A stretch of DNA of 64,000 bases from Bretschneidera sinensis (GCA_023935145.1 CM043700.1:136000828-136064827), one strand, 5' to 3'; shown: positions 11,297 through 24,605, counted from the stretch's first letter. The notes: generated by a model from the letters alone, not told the origin. Numbers and translations: made by a program.

Positions 11297-14200
11297 ATTG
11301 ACTACAAGAATGATTGGATCATAGACTCGAGTTGCTCAAATCATATGACGGGTGATAAACAGAAGTTGCAAAACCTGTCTGAGTACAAGGGAAGTCGTGT
11401 GGTGGTGACAGCTGACAAATCAAGGTTACCAATAGCTCACATTGGTACGACAGTAGTTACACCTCGATATAATTCTAACCAGGTGCCACTTCAAAATGTT
11501 TATCATGTCCCAGGAATGAAGAAAAATTTGCTATCTGTGGCTAAATTGACATCATCAGGCCACTATGTCTTGTTCGGTCCTCGAGATGTGAAGGTGTATC
11601 ATGATCTCAAAATCTCAGAAAAATCAACAATGGACGAGCGAAGATTGGAGTCAGTCTACGTGATGTCAGCAGAGTCTGCATATGTAGACAAGACAAGAAA
11701 AAATGAGACAGTAGATCTGTGGCACATGCGGTTAGGTCACGTTAGCTATTCTAAGCTAAGTGTGATGGTGAAGAAGTCAATGCTTAAGGGGCTTCCTCAA
11801 CTTGACGTGCGAACAAACACGATCTGTGCGGGATGCCAGTATGGTAAAGCACACTAATTGCCATACGAGGAATCAAAGTTTAAAGCAAAAGAACTGTTAA
11901 AGTTAGTACACTCTGATGTGTTCGGGCCCATTAAGCAACCAACAATTGGTGGTATGCAGTACATGGTGACATTCATTGATGACTTCTCCAGGTATGTGTG
12001 GGTTTTCTTTATGAAAGAAAAATCTGACACATTCTCAAAGTTTAAAGAGTTCAGAGAGTCAGCTGAAGGAGAAGTGGGAAAGAAGATCCGTTGCTTGTGC
12101 ACAGACAATGGGGGAGAATATAGCTCAAGTGAGTTCTCTCAATACCTAAAGGAATGTCAAATATGTCATCAGTACACTTGTGCCAACACACCACAACAAA
12201 ATGGTGTAGCTGAGAGAAAGAACCGGCATCTTGCAGAAATTTGTCGAAGTATGCTACATGCAAAGAATGTACCGGGAAGATTTTGGGCTAGAGCAATGAG
12301 GACTGCAGCCTGTGTGATCAACAGACTTCCTCAACCGAGGTTAGGATTTGTTTCACCCTTTGAAAAACTGTGGAACATGAAACCTACAGTTAGCTATTTT
12401 CGAGTATTTGGTTGTGTATGTTATGTATTTGTTCCTGATCATTTACGGAGCAAGTTTGACAAGAAAGCTATTAGATGTATCTTTGTGGGATACGACAGCC
12501 AGAGAAAGGGGTGGAAATGTTGCGATCCAATGAGTGGAAGGTGCTACACTTCACGAGATGTGGTGTTCGATGAAGTATCTTCTTGGTGGTCCTTAGAAAA
12601 GACGGTGTTGCCAGACTCGAGAGAATTTGGAGACAAGCTATAACAAAAGATGGGGGAGCATACTGTTCAACTCCAACCAAGTTCAGATGAATCAGGAGAT
12701 CCAAACGGCGATGATGTCAAGCAAAGAGTAACTCAGAATCCTTGGCAAATTGGCATATATCAACAACCAAATGAAGAAGGTGGGCCTAGTAAACCGGTAG
12801 AATCAACTCCACAATCTCAACTCCGAAGGTCAACAAGAACACGAAGGCCAAATCCCAAATATGCCAATGCAGCCATAGTTGAAGAAGCAACTATAGTAGA
12901 ACCTGAATTGTTCGAAGAAGCATCGCAGAGTTCTGAGTGGATGACAGCTATGAAAGAAGAGATCATTGCACTTGAGGAAAATCAGACTTGGGATCTGATA
13001 CCAAAGCCAAAAGATGTGAAACCCATATCCTGCAAGTGGGTTTACGAGATAAAGTGTCGTCCAGATGGGTCAATCGAGAGGTATAAGGCTCGATTGGTAG
13101 CTCGTGGTTTCTCTCAACAATACGGACTAGACTATGATGAAACATTTAGTCCTGTGGCAAAACTTACAACTGTATGAGTTCTACTCGCGCTTGCAGCCAA
13201 CAAAGACTGGAGTTTGTGGCAGATGGATGTGAAGAATGCTTTTCTTCATGGAGAGCTAGATCGAGAGATTTATATGATCCAACCAATGGGTTTTCAGAGC
13301 CAAGATCATCCTGAATATGTGTGTAAGCTACGGAAAGCACTCTACGGATTGAAACAAGCACCCAGGGCGTGGTATGGTAAGATTGCTGAATTTCTGACAC
13401 AGAGTGGTTATTTAGTAACACCTACAGACTCCAGCTTGTTTGTCAAAGCCAATAAAGGAAAGCTAGCGATCATGCTAGTGTATGTGGATGATTTAATCAT
13501 AACCGATGATGATGAGGCAGAAATTCTTCAGACGAAGGAGAATCTATCATTCCGCTTCCAGATGAAGGAACTTGGACAGCTCAATCACTTCCTTGGTCTG
13601 GAGATTGATCGCACACAAGAAGGAATATTTCTTTGTCAGCAAAAATATTCCAAAGATTTATTGAAAAGGTTTGGAATGCTCGAATGCAAGCCGATTTCAA
13701 CGCCGATGGAACCAAATGCCAAAATGTGTGCATATGAAGGAAAAGATTTGGAAGATGCAACGATGTATCGACAATTAGTAGGTAGTCTGATCTACTTAAC
13801 CTTGACTCGACCTGATATTTCTTATGCAGTTGGTGTGATGAGTCGTTACATGCAAAATCCAAAGAAGCCTCATTTGGAAGCAGTTCGACGAATACTGAGA
13901 TATGTGAAGAGTACAATTAACTATGGTCTTTTGTACAAGAAAGGTGAAGACTGCAAGTTAATTAGTTACTGTGATGCTGACTATGCGGGAGATCATAACA
14001 CCAGGAGATCAACAACTGGGTATGTGTCTAAGCTTGGTTCCGGAACGATTTCTTGGTGTAGCAAGAGACAGCCGATGGTATCATTGTCAACCACAGAAGC
14101 TAAGTATCGGGCAGCAACAATGGCAGTTCAAGAAAGTACATGGCTGATACAACTGATGAATGATCTACATCAATCAGTAGATTACACAGTTCCGTTGTAC

Positions 14201-14452
14201 TGTGACAACCAGTCGGCAATTTGTTTGGCGGAGAATCCAATCTTTCATGCTGGAACTAAGCATGTTGAAGTGCACTATCATTTTATTAGAGAAAAGGTTC
14301 TGCAAGAAGAGATTGAGATGAGGCAAATCAAGACAGATGATCAAGCTGCGGACTTGTTCACAAAAGGTTTGAGCACTGGCAAGTCCGAAATGTTTCGCTG
14401 TCAGCTCAGCACAGTGCAAAGAATGAGAACTGACATTGAGGGGGAGTGTTGA
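11297..14452 (+). pseudogene. Copia pol (protease, integrase, RT, RNase H), disrupted
   Basis: One frame runs through all Pol domains. Protease: DSS replaces the catalytic DSG at 11324-11332 ([10 protein letters not shown]). Pre-integrase: LWHMRLGH. Integrase core: D in [10 protein letters not shown] in CTDNGGEY, E in [10 protein letters not shown], so the DDE triad is intact. Reverse transcriptase: [11 protein letters not shown] and catalytic YVDD near 13480. RNase H: DADYAGD and [10 protein letters not shown]. In-frame stops sit at 11855 (TAA after GKAH), 12641 (TAA) and 13175 (TGA in TTV-stop-VLLALAA). Each is one transition from a Gln or Arg codon. The frame terminates just inside the 3' LTR. 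The style suggests a Tork/TNT1-like lineage, tentatively. Confidence 0.9.
14432..14446 (+). promoter_or_regulatory. Polypurine tract, copia element 1
   Basis: The run gacattgagggggag abuts the 3' LTR, as expected for the plus-strand primer. Confidence 0.8.
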
Positions 14453-15026
14453 GAATCAATGTCCATGTTAGGCCTAGCTGCTGGCTTAGAGTGGGAACAA
14501 AGTAGGCCCAGCTTCAAAACCAAACTCCGTTTCCTCCACCACATAATGTCCATGTTGAGAATCAATGTTAGCCCACCATAAGTAATTCCCAACCCAATCT
14601 AAGTCCAATAGTATTGTTCAAGCCCATAGTTAGTTTGATGATGTAATTGCTTACAATTACAAAGTGGGGCAAAGTTAGGTATGTTGCTATTGGTGAGGTT
14701 GTGTGGAAGACAACATAATGAGGTGCTTAATGGGTGGTATGGAAGACAATATAATTAGGTGCTTAATGGGTTGTGTGGAAGACAACATCATTAGGTGCTT
14801 AATGAGTTTGTGTGGTAGTAAATAGATTTAGTTTAATTATATGTGTGGTGTAGTTTTCATTTGGTTTGCTATAAATACTCAAGTCCTCAAGCTTTGTAAT
14901 TCATTAAGAAGAAAAACAAAGCTAAGTACTAAATAAGAAAAGCTTTGCTAAGTGGTGTTTTGTGAATTGTGTTTTATTTTTTTCTTCCTAAAAATAGTTA
15001 GAATTTTGTACTCTACTTATTCAACA
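14447..15026 (+). repeat. 3' LTR of copia element 1
   Basis: This 580-bp LTR is about 96 percent identical by eye to the 5' LTR. One short deletion lies near its end, where the 5' copy has an extra ctctttaga-like segment. It carries the same TATA-like box near 14868. Confidence 0.93.
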
Positions 15027-15337
15027 TATAAAAATAACTTGAGAATCGTGCAAAACTCTTCATTTTTAAAGTCTGCTATGTGCATCAGTTATATGTAAGA
15101 TGCAACTAAAGCTACTGAGTCCTAAAAAGTTCAAATCTGGGACTGCTTCTTCTCAAATGGAATTGTCACACAAAAGAAATCAATAGTGACGAGTTCAAAG
15201 TTGTCAAATTTCAAATTAAAAAATGAAAATAAAAACAAATCTCTTTCAAACCACCAAATTTGAGGTTTTGACAAATTAAGATTTAGGAATTATTACAACC
15301 AACACAATCTTAATTTCAATTGTTAAAAGAGAAAAAT

Positions 15338-15432
15338 GAGTGGCTTGGGCATAGCCCAATCGGTAAGCACACCTTTATTCTAAATAGGTGGTTCCAAGTT
15401 CAAATCTCCCACCCCCAATTATCGAAAAAAAA
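15338..15432 (+). mobile_element. tRNA-derived SINE-like retroposon, copy 2
   Basis: This is the same element as at 717-810, with the A-box-like tagcccaatcggtaagcac and the B-box-like segment ccaagttcaaatc. It is flanked by aaagagaaaaat and a diverged aagcaagaaaaat. Confidence 0.55.
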
Positions 15433-16179
15433 GAAGCAAGAAAAATGGAAGAATTTCAAGAATGAATTCTGAAGTCAGAAGAATGATAATACTTGGAAAA
15501 GAAAGGAGAATCTGGGCATTCTCTAACCGTTCATGATAATTCGGGAACTTGGAGTATATTAAAGCCAAACAACTGGGTAGTCACTTGTAAGAGAAGCTCA
15601 TGGTATTTTTGAATAATTGGGTATCGTTGAATATAAAGAAAAGATATGGGATTTACTTTATGATAAAAAAAAGTTGTGGCAAACTCAGAAATTTAAAACT
15701 CTTGTCACGATATCTGGTGTTTATTTAAAAAATTTCAGGCAACAAAAAACTAGATGGGCCAAGAATAGGATGACTTCAATAGTATGATTCCAAATTCAAG
15801 TTTTATCCTTCAATTAATATAAAGATAATGATAAACAATGGCACTAGAGTAGATCAGAAGAACCATCAAAAGGAATAAAATACATTCAAGTAAAAAATTA
15901 AAAATTAAAGCATTCATTCAAGTAAAAAATTCCTTTAACCAAGTCCTTACTCCCTGAATCTATATTAAGATGGGCTTCAAACTAGAAAATCAGAAGCCAT
16001 AACTTCAAAGAAATAACATACAAAAATGACTGAAAACATAGAGAAATATAAATCGGAATATGGGTAACGAAGAAACAAGCAAAATTACCTGGACAATGAT
16101 TTGACAAGATGAAGAAGCTCGTCCACAATACCAGTTAAATGACAACCGAACCTCAAGTTGAAAGGTTAGAAGCTACAAA

Positions 16180-16810
16180 TAGCCACTTAGATTGAACTTT
16201 GGCGACAAAACCGAGGGAGATCCGGCAGTGCGTTAGCTCTTATTTATTGTCAAGATTTTGATGATAATATTAACCACAGTTAATATATAGCACATCTTGT
16301 TTTTAAGCACCGGACTAGACATAGGACCATTCAGTAGCCACTTAGATTGAACTTTGGTGACAAAACCGAAGGGAATCTGGCAATGTGTCGGCTCATATGC
16401 TGAGATTTTTTTTCTTTAACAAGGATGATATTATCAACCAAAATTATTATATAACATATCTTGTATTAAGCACTAGACAAGACACATGACCACTCAATAA
16501 CCACTTACACTAACACAAAACCAAAGAGAATCTGGCATTGCATTTGCTCATATCCATTGCCGAGATTTCTTTTCCTTAATATGGATGATATTATCAACTA
16601 TGTATATCTTGTTTTTAAGCACCAGACTAGACATAGGACCATTTAGTAGCTACTTAGATTGAACTTTGGTGACAAAACTGAAGGGAATCTGGCAATGTGC
16701 TGGCTCATATCCATTGTCGAGATTTTTTTCCTTAATAGGGATGATATTATCAATCACAGTTAATATATAACATATCTTGTAATTAAGTACTTGAGTAGAT
16801 AAATTCAACT
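16180..16810. repeat. Minisatellite, ~160 bp unit, expanded copy
   Basis: About four units (starts near 16180, 16337, 16498 and 16647) share gaactttggtgacaaaacc, a T-run, and tatcttgt. A detached partial unit lies at about 17575-17690. It has more units than the arrays in tandem copies 1 and 3. Confidence 0.75.
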
Positions 16811-18235
16811 TGGAACCTGGCAATGCGTTGACTCATATCTATAGATGAGCACGTCACGCACATTCAATGGTTTCACTAGATAGACCATTGTTCTCATAGA
16901 TGGGCATGTGACACTCATTCAATAGTTTAACCAGGTATGCCATTATCACTAAAACCACATGATTTGAGATGTACAAAGCATCAACCATCAAATTCTAACC
17001 TACTACTATTTCTCCAACAGTGCTCGTTCAAGTGAAGATTAATCAAAAATCATTTGAAGTAGGAGGAGGGATTCTTTTAAAAGCTTAGGGTAGAAAAAAA
17101 CTTTTAGTGGATCGAGATTTAGTAACATATATATGATTAATTGTAAAAAAGACAAAAACAATCAAAAGATAAACACCAAGAACACTTATCAATGGCACTT
17201 GAATACTTACAACTCTAGAAAATTTTAGACATAAGACCGTCAACAGTTCTAACTGGTCAGGACTTTGACATATAAAATTTGGAAAGTTAATAGAAATTTT
17301 GTTTTACAAATCACTAACCGCACAAGTGCCCATAAAGCATCAGAAAACAAAACTTGCATGCACCTTCACTAATGGATATTACCGTTATTGTAGGAAGACA
17401 ACTTTTACCGAACACCCTAGTTATTCACCCACTCACAGTTCATATAGCTTATACACCGCAGCTATAATGTTTTTATCGTTAGCGTGTAAGTTAAACTCAA
17501 TGTGCTTGATTTCATCAAACGGACATAATAACACAAGTCATATAACCTAAGAATATGACATTGAATTGACTCAAATCGATTACCGAGATTTTTTTTCTTA
17601 ATAGGGATGACTCTATCAACAACAGCTAATATATAGCATATCTTGTATTTAAGCACCAGACTAGATACAGAACTGCTCAATCACCATAGAAGAACACAAG
17701 TCATTTAACCTAAGACAGATTCATTTCCATATGGAGAACAAGTACATTCTACTTATATATCAATCAAAAGGAATCCATCCGTAGGTAAACACATGAGAAG
17801 ACTAAAATGGGTATGTCTAGCAAATATTTAAGTACCATTCTTTTACAACTTTACAAGTTTACAGCATGAACCCGGTATATGCATATTTACATTTAGTTCA
17901 TATGCTTACAGGATAAATAAGAAAAGAACTCCCGTCATAAGCTTAAATTCAGACCAACACCATAATATCCTACTCTATTTTTTCAATTAGGATTCACCAT
18001 ATAAAACCATACTTACCCGCTGAAGTCTTTCATTGAAAATGGAAAGGGTTTTGCCTGCCTGATCCAAGCAACCTGTACAGGTCATGAGATTGCAATCAAA
18101 AGCTCACAACATGAACACAATTTAAGGGATGAGCATCCACCATGGGATGCAAAGAAATTTAAAGATTCAATATTTTTTCAACCTGCCTCTATCTAACCAC
18201 AAACAACGGAAAAAGACAAAAGAAGAATAACAACA

Positions 18236-18307
18236 AGGTCCTACCGGGAGTCGAACCCAGGTCGCTGGATTCAAAGTCCAGAGTGCTAACCACTACACCA
18301 TAGAACC
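18236..18307 (-). tRNA. trnQ-UUG: tRNA-Gln (UUG)
   Basis: The minus strand gives a 72-nt tRNA. The acceptor stem GGTTCTA pairs with TAGGACC with one G-U pair. The D-arm is GTGTAGTGGTTAGCAC. The anticodon stem CTGGA/TCCAG encloses loop CTTTGAA with anticodon TTG. The T-arm contains GGTTCGACTCC. It has no intron. T-runs downstream on the minus strand could end Pol III transcription. The sequence looks like a nuclear glutamine tRNA and is identical to the copy at 30323-30394. Confidence 0.93.
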
Positions 18308-18734
18308 AGTTACTATTACCTCATTTCTAATATATAATTGATAACACATATTCACAAAAGGACATAATATTTCATCTTTTATCAAGCAGTTTATGTTCTG
18401 TCCAAACAAAAAACTTGTTTTGCATTTGTAAATGGTCAAAGAAACTATATCATGTGACACACGGTACCCACATAACATAAATTTGAGCAAGAACAAATGG
18501 ATTTACGAAGAAGATACAAGATAGTAGATTTAGAAAGAAAATAAAAGAAATCAGTTTGTTTTAGATGAACATGTTATCCTAATATCATCTCATAGATTTC
18601 TTATGTTGCATTTATCTATGAATTTGCACTAATAAAGTATCAAGGAAACAGGGTGCTAAAGTACAAACAAAGGAGTAGATGTGTAAAACTACTAGAAAGC
18701 TTATGTCAGTATAAAACTTCTAAAGCACCAATAG
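18308..18734. other. Spacer with no gene seen
   Basis: A/T-rich sequence between the tRNA-Gln gene and the next LTR element. The short open frames here have no recognisable features. Homology to tandem unit 3 stops at the tRNA 5' end. Confidence 0.5.
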
Positions 18735-19191
18735 AGTTAGAATATATAAAATGTTATAATATTACTGATGGTCTTCCATTAGTTTGTAGAGTTTTGTCTT
18801 TATGAAACAGATTGGATTGGGTTTTTGAGATGGATTTTGTAGGCCTGACATCCACTTGATCTCGTGGGTGGATCAGATACACTTAATGGTTTTAAATGTG
18901 GTTAAACAGTGGTGTGAGTTTGACAAATTTGACAAACCTAATGAGTTATGATGGGCGACCTATTGAGTTTATTATAAATATGAGTTAGGTCCCCTCTTCT
19001 CTCTTAAAGTTTTTCTTATTATAAAACTGTTGTATTAAATAGAGAAAACAATGAGAGGAAGAACCTAGCTAGATAGTCTTGCATGTATTGGTGTGTTGAG
19101 ATCCCATGTCGCAAACATCATGTATATGATATTAAATAGATCAAAATTAGTAATACAATGAATGTAATATATTTTTAGAAGATTATTAACA
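18735..19191 (+). repeat. 5' LTR of the degenerate element
   Basis: This 457-bp repeat matches 21904-22381 with many scattered differences, clearly more than between the LTRs of either copia element. It is therefore probably the oldest LTR insertion here. Confidence 0.8.
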
Positions 19192-19295
19192 TGTGGTATC
19201 ATAGCTTGGCTTTACAAGTGGTAGATACTTAATTTTATATACTATGTTATATATATGAATTTTTATTTCATGATATATATACATATAATAATTTG

Positions 19296-19297
<2 letters not shown>

Positions 19298-19338
<41 letters not shown>
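19298..19338. repeat. (TA)n microsatellite
   Basis: About 20 uninterrupted TA repeats in the interior of the degenerate LTR element. Confidence 0.9.
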
Positions 19339-19340
<2 letters not shown>

Positions 19341-20851
19341 AATTTTGAATGCGTATGAGAATTTTGTTTGTAATTTATATACCATTAGCTTTTTGTCAAA
19401 TGACTTGATGAGTAAATTAGTATCGGAATAAATCAAAATCTAATCCAAAAAAAAATGTGAGATGGTGATAGAGGTTGAATCTCTACTAAATTGTCATTTT
19501 GACTCGGTGGTGACAGTAAATTGTCAATTATGGGCTGTTACTTGTGGTCCATAAGTTATGAGCTTTGGTAGACTGGTCTGAATATTCAATATTAAAGGTT
19601 CAGATAATTTGCAGTTTTTGTTAGTATTTTATCTTGCACAAAAAAAAAAAAAAAAAAAATCATTGCCGTTCTACTTTAGTTCTTTATCTTGCATCTCATT
19701 ATCTCAATGCAAACTCTTGAACTCAATTTATTTTCATCTATTAGGTCCCTGTTATGAAGAAACATAATCCATTATTTGCAAACTGACAGGTTTTTTATAA
19801 AGGATTTGCAAACCGACGGCAGGGTGAATTTTTTTTTTTTCCCTTTTTTATGATGGAATAATTAAATTGATAAATGGGATACTATTTTTGGCTTATTTTG
19901 TTGTTGACCAGTTTTGATATACTTTATGAATGTTATGATGTGATATTGGGTTATATGGTATTTATTCCAAATCTTAATAGCCTAAATAATAGGCCAACCA
20001 ATAGTCAATGTTAACTCATTAAAAACCTTTTAGATGCTGAAAGGTTGTCATTATTAACTTCTTAATTAATTAATTGATAGTAAGTTATTTAAGTTGTTTG
20101 TGCATGGTTGGGTATTAATTTTTTAATAATTAATTGATAAGATTGTTTATCATATCTATAAATTAAGTCGATAGAATTAAGGTTTTTATCTCGTCGGATG
20201 ATAAATCAGACATGTTATTTCAGATAGTTTAATAAGTTTAAAATATAAGAGAAAGTTAGTAAATAGTAATCGAGCCATTGACTCTTAGGCCCTTGTAATG
20301 TTTTAGTCCAGTGTGAGTGGACTTAAATGCTTTTATTAAACTTATTCTCATTTAATATATCTTATACTGCATCAGAATAAGTTAATGATTATAATAAAAG
20401 TATAATAATTATTTTTAATTTAAAATTTCTTACGTTTAAATTAATAATTATTATTTAATAAACTCAAAAAAAAATAAACTCTTTAAGTTTTGTTTTAAGC
20501 CTCGATTTGAAATAATTTCATAGGTTGAAGTGGATGGTTGCATCAAAGTGGTTTGTTCGTTAAATTTTTAAGATTATTTTATATCGTTTGAGACTTGATT
20601 ATTACATTCAGTCGTCTGGGAGTTATTGTATGTGTTAATAATTGATAAACATGAAACTGTTGTTTGAATTCATATTAGTCTAGAATGTCTTATCAGCCCA
20701 AAAGTGTTAGGTATTTCGAAAATTGGTATGCATTTAGTTGTTAGTTTCTTGTAAAAAATCCTAAATGTGTATTACATTCTCTGTCCAAATGGGAGTTTGT
20801 AATGATAAGCTTGGGATCCTATTGTTTTACCACCCAAACTCATTATCATGA

Positions 20852-21040
20852 TTGCATTATATTTCTCCCCGATTAATTTCATTTGCTGCTAGCAATGGTA
20901 ATGTTGTAATTAAGATACTGATTGGATCAAATTATAAGAAATGGAAACAAGATATAAAGTTTTCTCTGGGAATTGTGTACAATGGTGATATGTTTTTTTT
21001 TAGCATATCGATACTGGGGTTATGCTTGCTGATACTTTAA
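20852..21040 (+). pseudogene. Copia gag N-terminal remnant
   Basis: A 62-codon fragment contains IGSNYKKWKQDIKFSLGI, which resembles the LNGTN(F/Y)KKWK start of copia Gag proteins. It is inside the degenerate LTR element, in its sense orientation and downstream of the primer site. It stops after about 60 codons and has no partner domains. Confidence 0.5.
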
Positions 21041-21342
21041 CCAATGATATTTGGCCTTCAGATTTGGTCAAACATGTGGACAACATGAATATTGTTAGTT
21101 CTTTTGATGTATTTTATTAGTGGGAGTATGACTTTTGTATGTCAATTTATATGTTATTTCCTTTGGACATCATTATCGTTTTCTTTGATTGATATCATAC
21201 TATGAATATTTTGTGCACATTTTATATATGACATGTCATGATGTACTAAAATTCTAAGACTTGGTGTTGTCTTAATAATGATTTTAATGTCATTATTGAG
21301 TATGTCTCGTAACACCATGTCGCAAACTTGAGTCTTACTGAC

Positions 21343-21595
21343 TGAGGCATACTAGCTTCTAGGTGAAGTCGTGGGGTTACTCAAGCTTCTAGGTGAAGCC
21401 CTAGGTTTTTTCTAGCTTTTGGGTGAAGCAGGTTAATAGAAGAACCTGAGATATCTTTAGCTTCTAAGTGAAGCATGTAATAGAGAAATCAAGAACCCCA
21501 TAGGGTTTTCTCTAGCTTCTGGGTGAAGCAGGTAATAGAGAAACCCTGGATTTCTCTAGCTTCTTGGTAAAGCAAGTAATAGAGAAATCGAGGAC
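21343..21595. repeat. Imperfect tandem repeat, ~55-65 bp unit
   Basis: Four to five units centre on agcttctgggtgaagcaggtaatagagaaa. They lie in the 3' interior of the degenerate LTR element, and none is coding. Confidence 0.75.
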
Positions 21596-21903
21596 CGACA
21601 ATGGAATAATATTTTTGAGATCACATGTTGATGCTATTTTATTGCCACACTCCCATATTTGGATCTAAGTCGGTGAAGTTATTAGCGTTTGTGATTATGG
21701 ATTGCTCTTATGTCAATTGAGATATATGGCGGCCATGGTCCTATGTTGATGACTTTATTGGACTAGATCATGTTTAGTTGTTATATCAGGAACTTGTTTT
21801 TGAAAAATTGTGGCCACATATTTAAAATCTCCGAGAGTCGTTTTCTAAAATGTTTTTATAAGACATTTAAAAACTACAACTAATGTTTGCCCAAGTGGGA
21901 GAA

Positions 21904-22381
21904 TGTTAGAAAATATAAAATGTTTTAATATTATTGATGGGTTTCCATTAGTTTGTAGGGCTTTGTATTTATAAAACGGATTGGATTGGGTTCTTGATAT
22001 GGACTTTATGGGTCTGACATCCACTTGATCTCGTGGGTAGGCCAGATACACCTAATGGTTTTCAATGTGGTTGGGCAGTGGTGTGAGCATGACAAATCTA
22101 ATAAGCTATGATAAGCGGCCTATTGAGTTTACTATAAATATGAGCTAGGTCTCCTCTCCTATCTTAACCTAGGTGAGTTTTCCTAATTACAAAACTGTCG
22201 TATTAAATAGAGAAAGCAATGAGAGGAAGAGCCCTAGCTAGACGGTCTTGTACATATTGGTGTGTTGAAATCCCCGCAATGTTACCAAAATAACAATATG
22301 TCGCAAACATCATGTATGCGATATTTAATAGATCAAAATTAATAATACAATTCATGTAATAAATCTTTAGAATTATTAACA
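21904..22381 (+). repeat. 3' LTR of the degenerate element
   Basis: This 478-bp repeat begins TGTTAGAAAATATAAAATG and ends TTATTAACA. It carries a short insertion near 22275-22300 that the 5' copy lacks. Confidence 0.8.
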
Positions 22382-24605
22382 TCCATATAGAATAGTAGTC
22401 CTATATTACTACTACTGAAACCAAGACTAGAATCTATCTTTGCATGCCTTTCACCAAAACCTAAGCTTTGGAGAATTTTCCGCCTAAGACAACATTTTAT
22501 TGTGGAAAGGCGAAGCCAATAGATTTCCTCATTTCATTTAAGTTGTTAACTACACTGATTCGCCTCTTTACTCATACGTGAATATTCTTACTCCCCCTTG
22601 CATGTGAGTCTCTATTTGTTAGGCATGATAGAGAGTCCACCAAGCAAAAGCCCAAATATATAATGTAGGAGACCATATGAACCCAAAAACTTAAACTAAT
22701 AGATTTTGGTTTCACCGTCATATATATGTCATTCACTTATCTAGTTTTTTGCTCTATATGGAATTAATTTTCCACATATCTTTACTTATACGTGAATGTT
22801 CCCAACATTTATCTCATTAACAGCAACTATAATAACGCTTTGATAAATTCTTCAAACACAGTAAATTCCCTTGAGGATAGTACAGTCGAAACAAAAAGAA
22901 GAAGAGTCATTATTTTTAGATATAAATCTTTTTTCTTTAATTCACGTGTTGCATCAAAATCTGTAGAATTAAAAACAAACAGAAAGCTGTCAAAAGCACT
23001 AATCAATCGAACTCGCAACAGCATGAAGACGTCAATTTACATAAATTAGCAACATAACTACAATGAGCGTAACTATAAAGTGCGAAGCTGGATGCCAATT
23101 CCCTGTTTGACTACCCCGAATTGACGAGAAGAAAATATCATCTTAAAAAGTGCAGTTTTGTGTTTATGACATGGTGTCGAATCAACCAGAGTATTTCACA
23201 TGAAAAAAAAATTAAATAAAACTTGATAGATCAAACGACATAAGAGTTAAATTTATAAAAATTAAATTTTTAATAATAGTATTACATAAAGTTAATAATC
23301 ATTATCCTATTAATTAAAATATTGACATTTTATAAAAAAAAACATCTTTGAAGTACGTTAGAAAAAACATCTTTGAAGTACGTTATAAAAAAACATTGTT
23401 GAAGTTTAGATATTTTTACATAAAGACTGAACATTTATCAATGATCTCACCGAGCACATGGTTGGATTATAATTTAGATATAAAATCTTTTATTTTCTGT
23501 TTTTTTTTGTACTTATAAAAGTAATCATTATCTTAAGTACATTGGTAAGATCAGGTGGACATAAGAGTTAAATTTATAATAATTCAACCTTAGTAAACAG
23601 TATTAAATAAAGTTAATAATATTATTCTATCAATTTTTATATTATTTTCAAATAAAAGTTTTACACTTTGAATTCTAACTTACTCACCCATGGATATGTT
23701 TTTAGTGATCTCATCGTGCATATGGTTGGATTACAATTTAGATATTAAAACTTTTCTTTTCACTTCTTTTTACTTTTAAATAAATAATCATATCGTAAGT
23801 AGATTGGAACAATCTTTTTCATTTTCGATTCTAAGAAAATGTTAGGATATTATTTGTATTTATATCCATTTAAATTTGGACTTGTTTTTATCTAGAGGTA
23901 GAGATTGTGTTGGTTAAAATAAAATATTATTTGAAATTGAAATTTTATCTGTTGAACTTATTCTTATCTAAATAAATTTAACTCTCATCTCGTCTTATTT
24001 ACATATTTTTTTATAATATTATAATATGCAAGTACTAACAATAAATTATAATATTATTTTTTTCTTATATAATTTACTTAAATATAATATGCATAGGAGT
24101 GATTTTTTTTTATTTTTTGACAATTAGACTACGTTGGATCAAATCCAGTTTTTCATATAATTTTTTTTATAATATTGTTTCATAATATTATAATATGCAA
24201 GTACTAACAATAAATTATAATATTATTTTTTTCTTAAATAATTTACTTAAATATAACATGTATAGGAGTGATTTTTCATTTTTTGACAATTAGTCTAGGT
24301 TGGATAAAATTCAGTTTTTTTAGTTACTCAACTTTCTTCATTATTCCCCATTCAATTATTCACCTTTCTCCAAGGTATATTAATTTAATTTAAATTTCTA
24401 TTAACTCTTTAATTATTCACCTTTCATTTAACTTAATGTTGTGTATTATCAACTCCTAAATTATATATATAGTGTGAAAAAAATTATATAGCAAATTTTA
24501 ATAGTAACATATTTAGTTATACATTAAAATGAGTTTAATAGCATAAATTTTGTGAAACAAAGTATTACTAATAATAATATAATATTTAAGGTTTATTTTT
24601 AAATA
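22382..24605. other. A/T-rich spacer with local duplications, no gene seen
   Basis: No coding region is recognised. A segment of about 150 bp is duplicated directly at about 24008-24165 and 24172-24320 (sharing tgcaagtactaacaataaat). A 24-bp unit (acatctttgaagtacgtta) is repeated at 23341-23400. A looser duplication links about 23230-23340 with about 23560-23650. Confidence 0.6.

Larger units (their letters stand above)
9627..15026 (+). mobile_element. Full-length, inactive Ty1/copia retrotransposon
   Basis: This 5400-bp element has TGTTGAG...TTCAACA LTRs, a tRNA-Met primer site, gag, protease, integrase, reverse transcriptase and RNase H in copia order, and a polypurine tract. It is bounded by the exact 5-bp duplication TATAA (9622-9626 and 15027-15031). 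Undisturbed target sites survive in unit 1 near 452-460 and unit 3 near 27985-27995. The single polyprotein frame has one frameshift and five in-frame stops, so it is dead. The LTRs differ by roughly 20 substitutions in about 580 bp by eye, indicating a moderately recent insertion. Confidence 0.95.
8890..18320. repeat. Tandem unit 2, right part (contains a copia element)
   Basis: This is homologous to 27526-30394. It is interrupted by the copia element at 9627-15026, and homology resumes exactly after the target-site duplication at 15027. It includes a SINE-like copy, an expanded minisatellite and the tRNA-Gln gene. It is more diverged from units 1 and 3 than those are from each other. Confidence 0.8.
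18735..22381 (+). mobile_element. Degenerate, largely non-coding LTR retrotransposon
   Basis: Two direct repeats of about 460-480 bp bound a 2.7-kb interior. The right one begins TGTTAGA and both end TTATTAACA. A primer site (TGGTATCATAGC, 19194-19205) follows the left repeat and a purine-rich stretch (agtgggagaa) precedes the right one. Both LTRs share a TATA-like ataaatatgag. The only protein trace is a gag-like fragment near 20900. No clean target-site duplication was found, and the first base of the left LTR is mutated. It resembles a large non-autonomous derivative. Confidence 0.8.

Noticed and set aside
22792..23049. 85-codon plus-strand frame near 22.8 kb
   Set aside because: A/T-rich codon content, no domain, and overlapped by a similar-length antisense frame; looks like chance.
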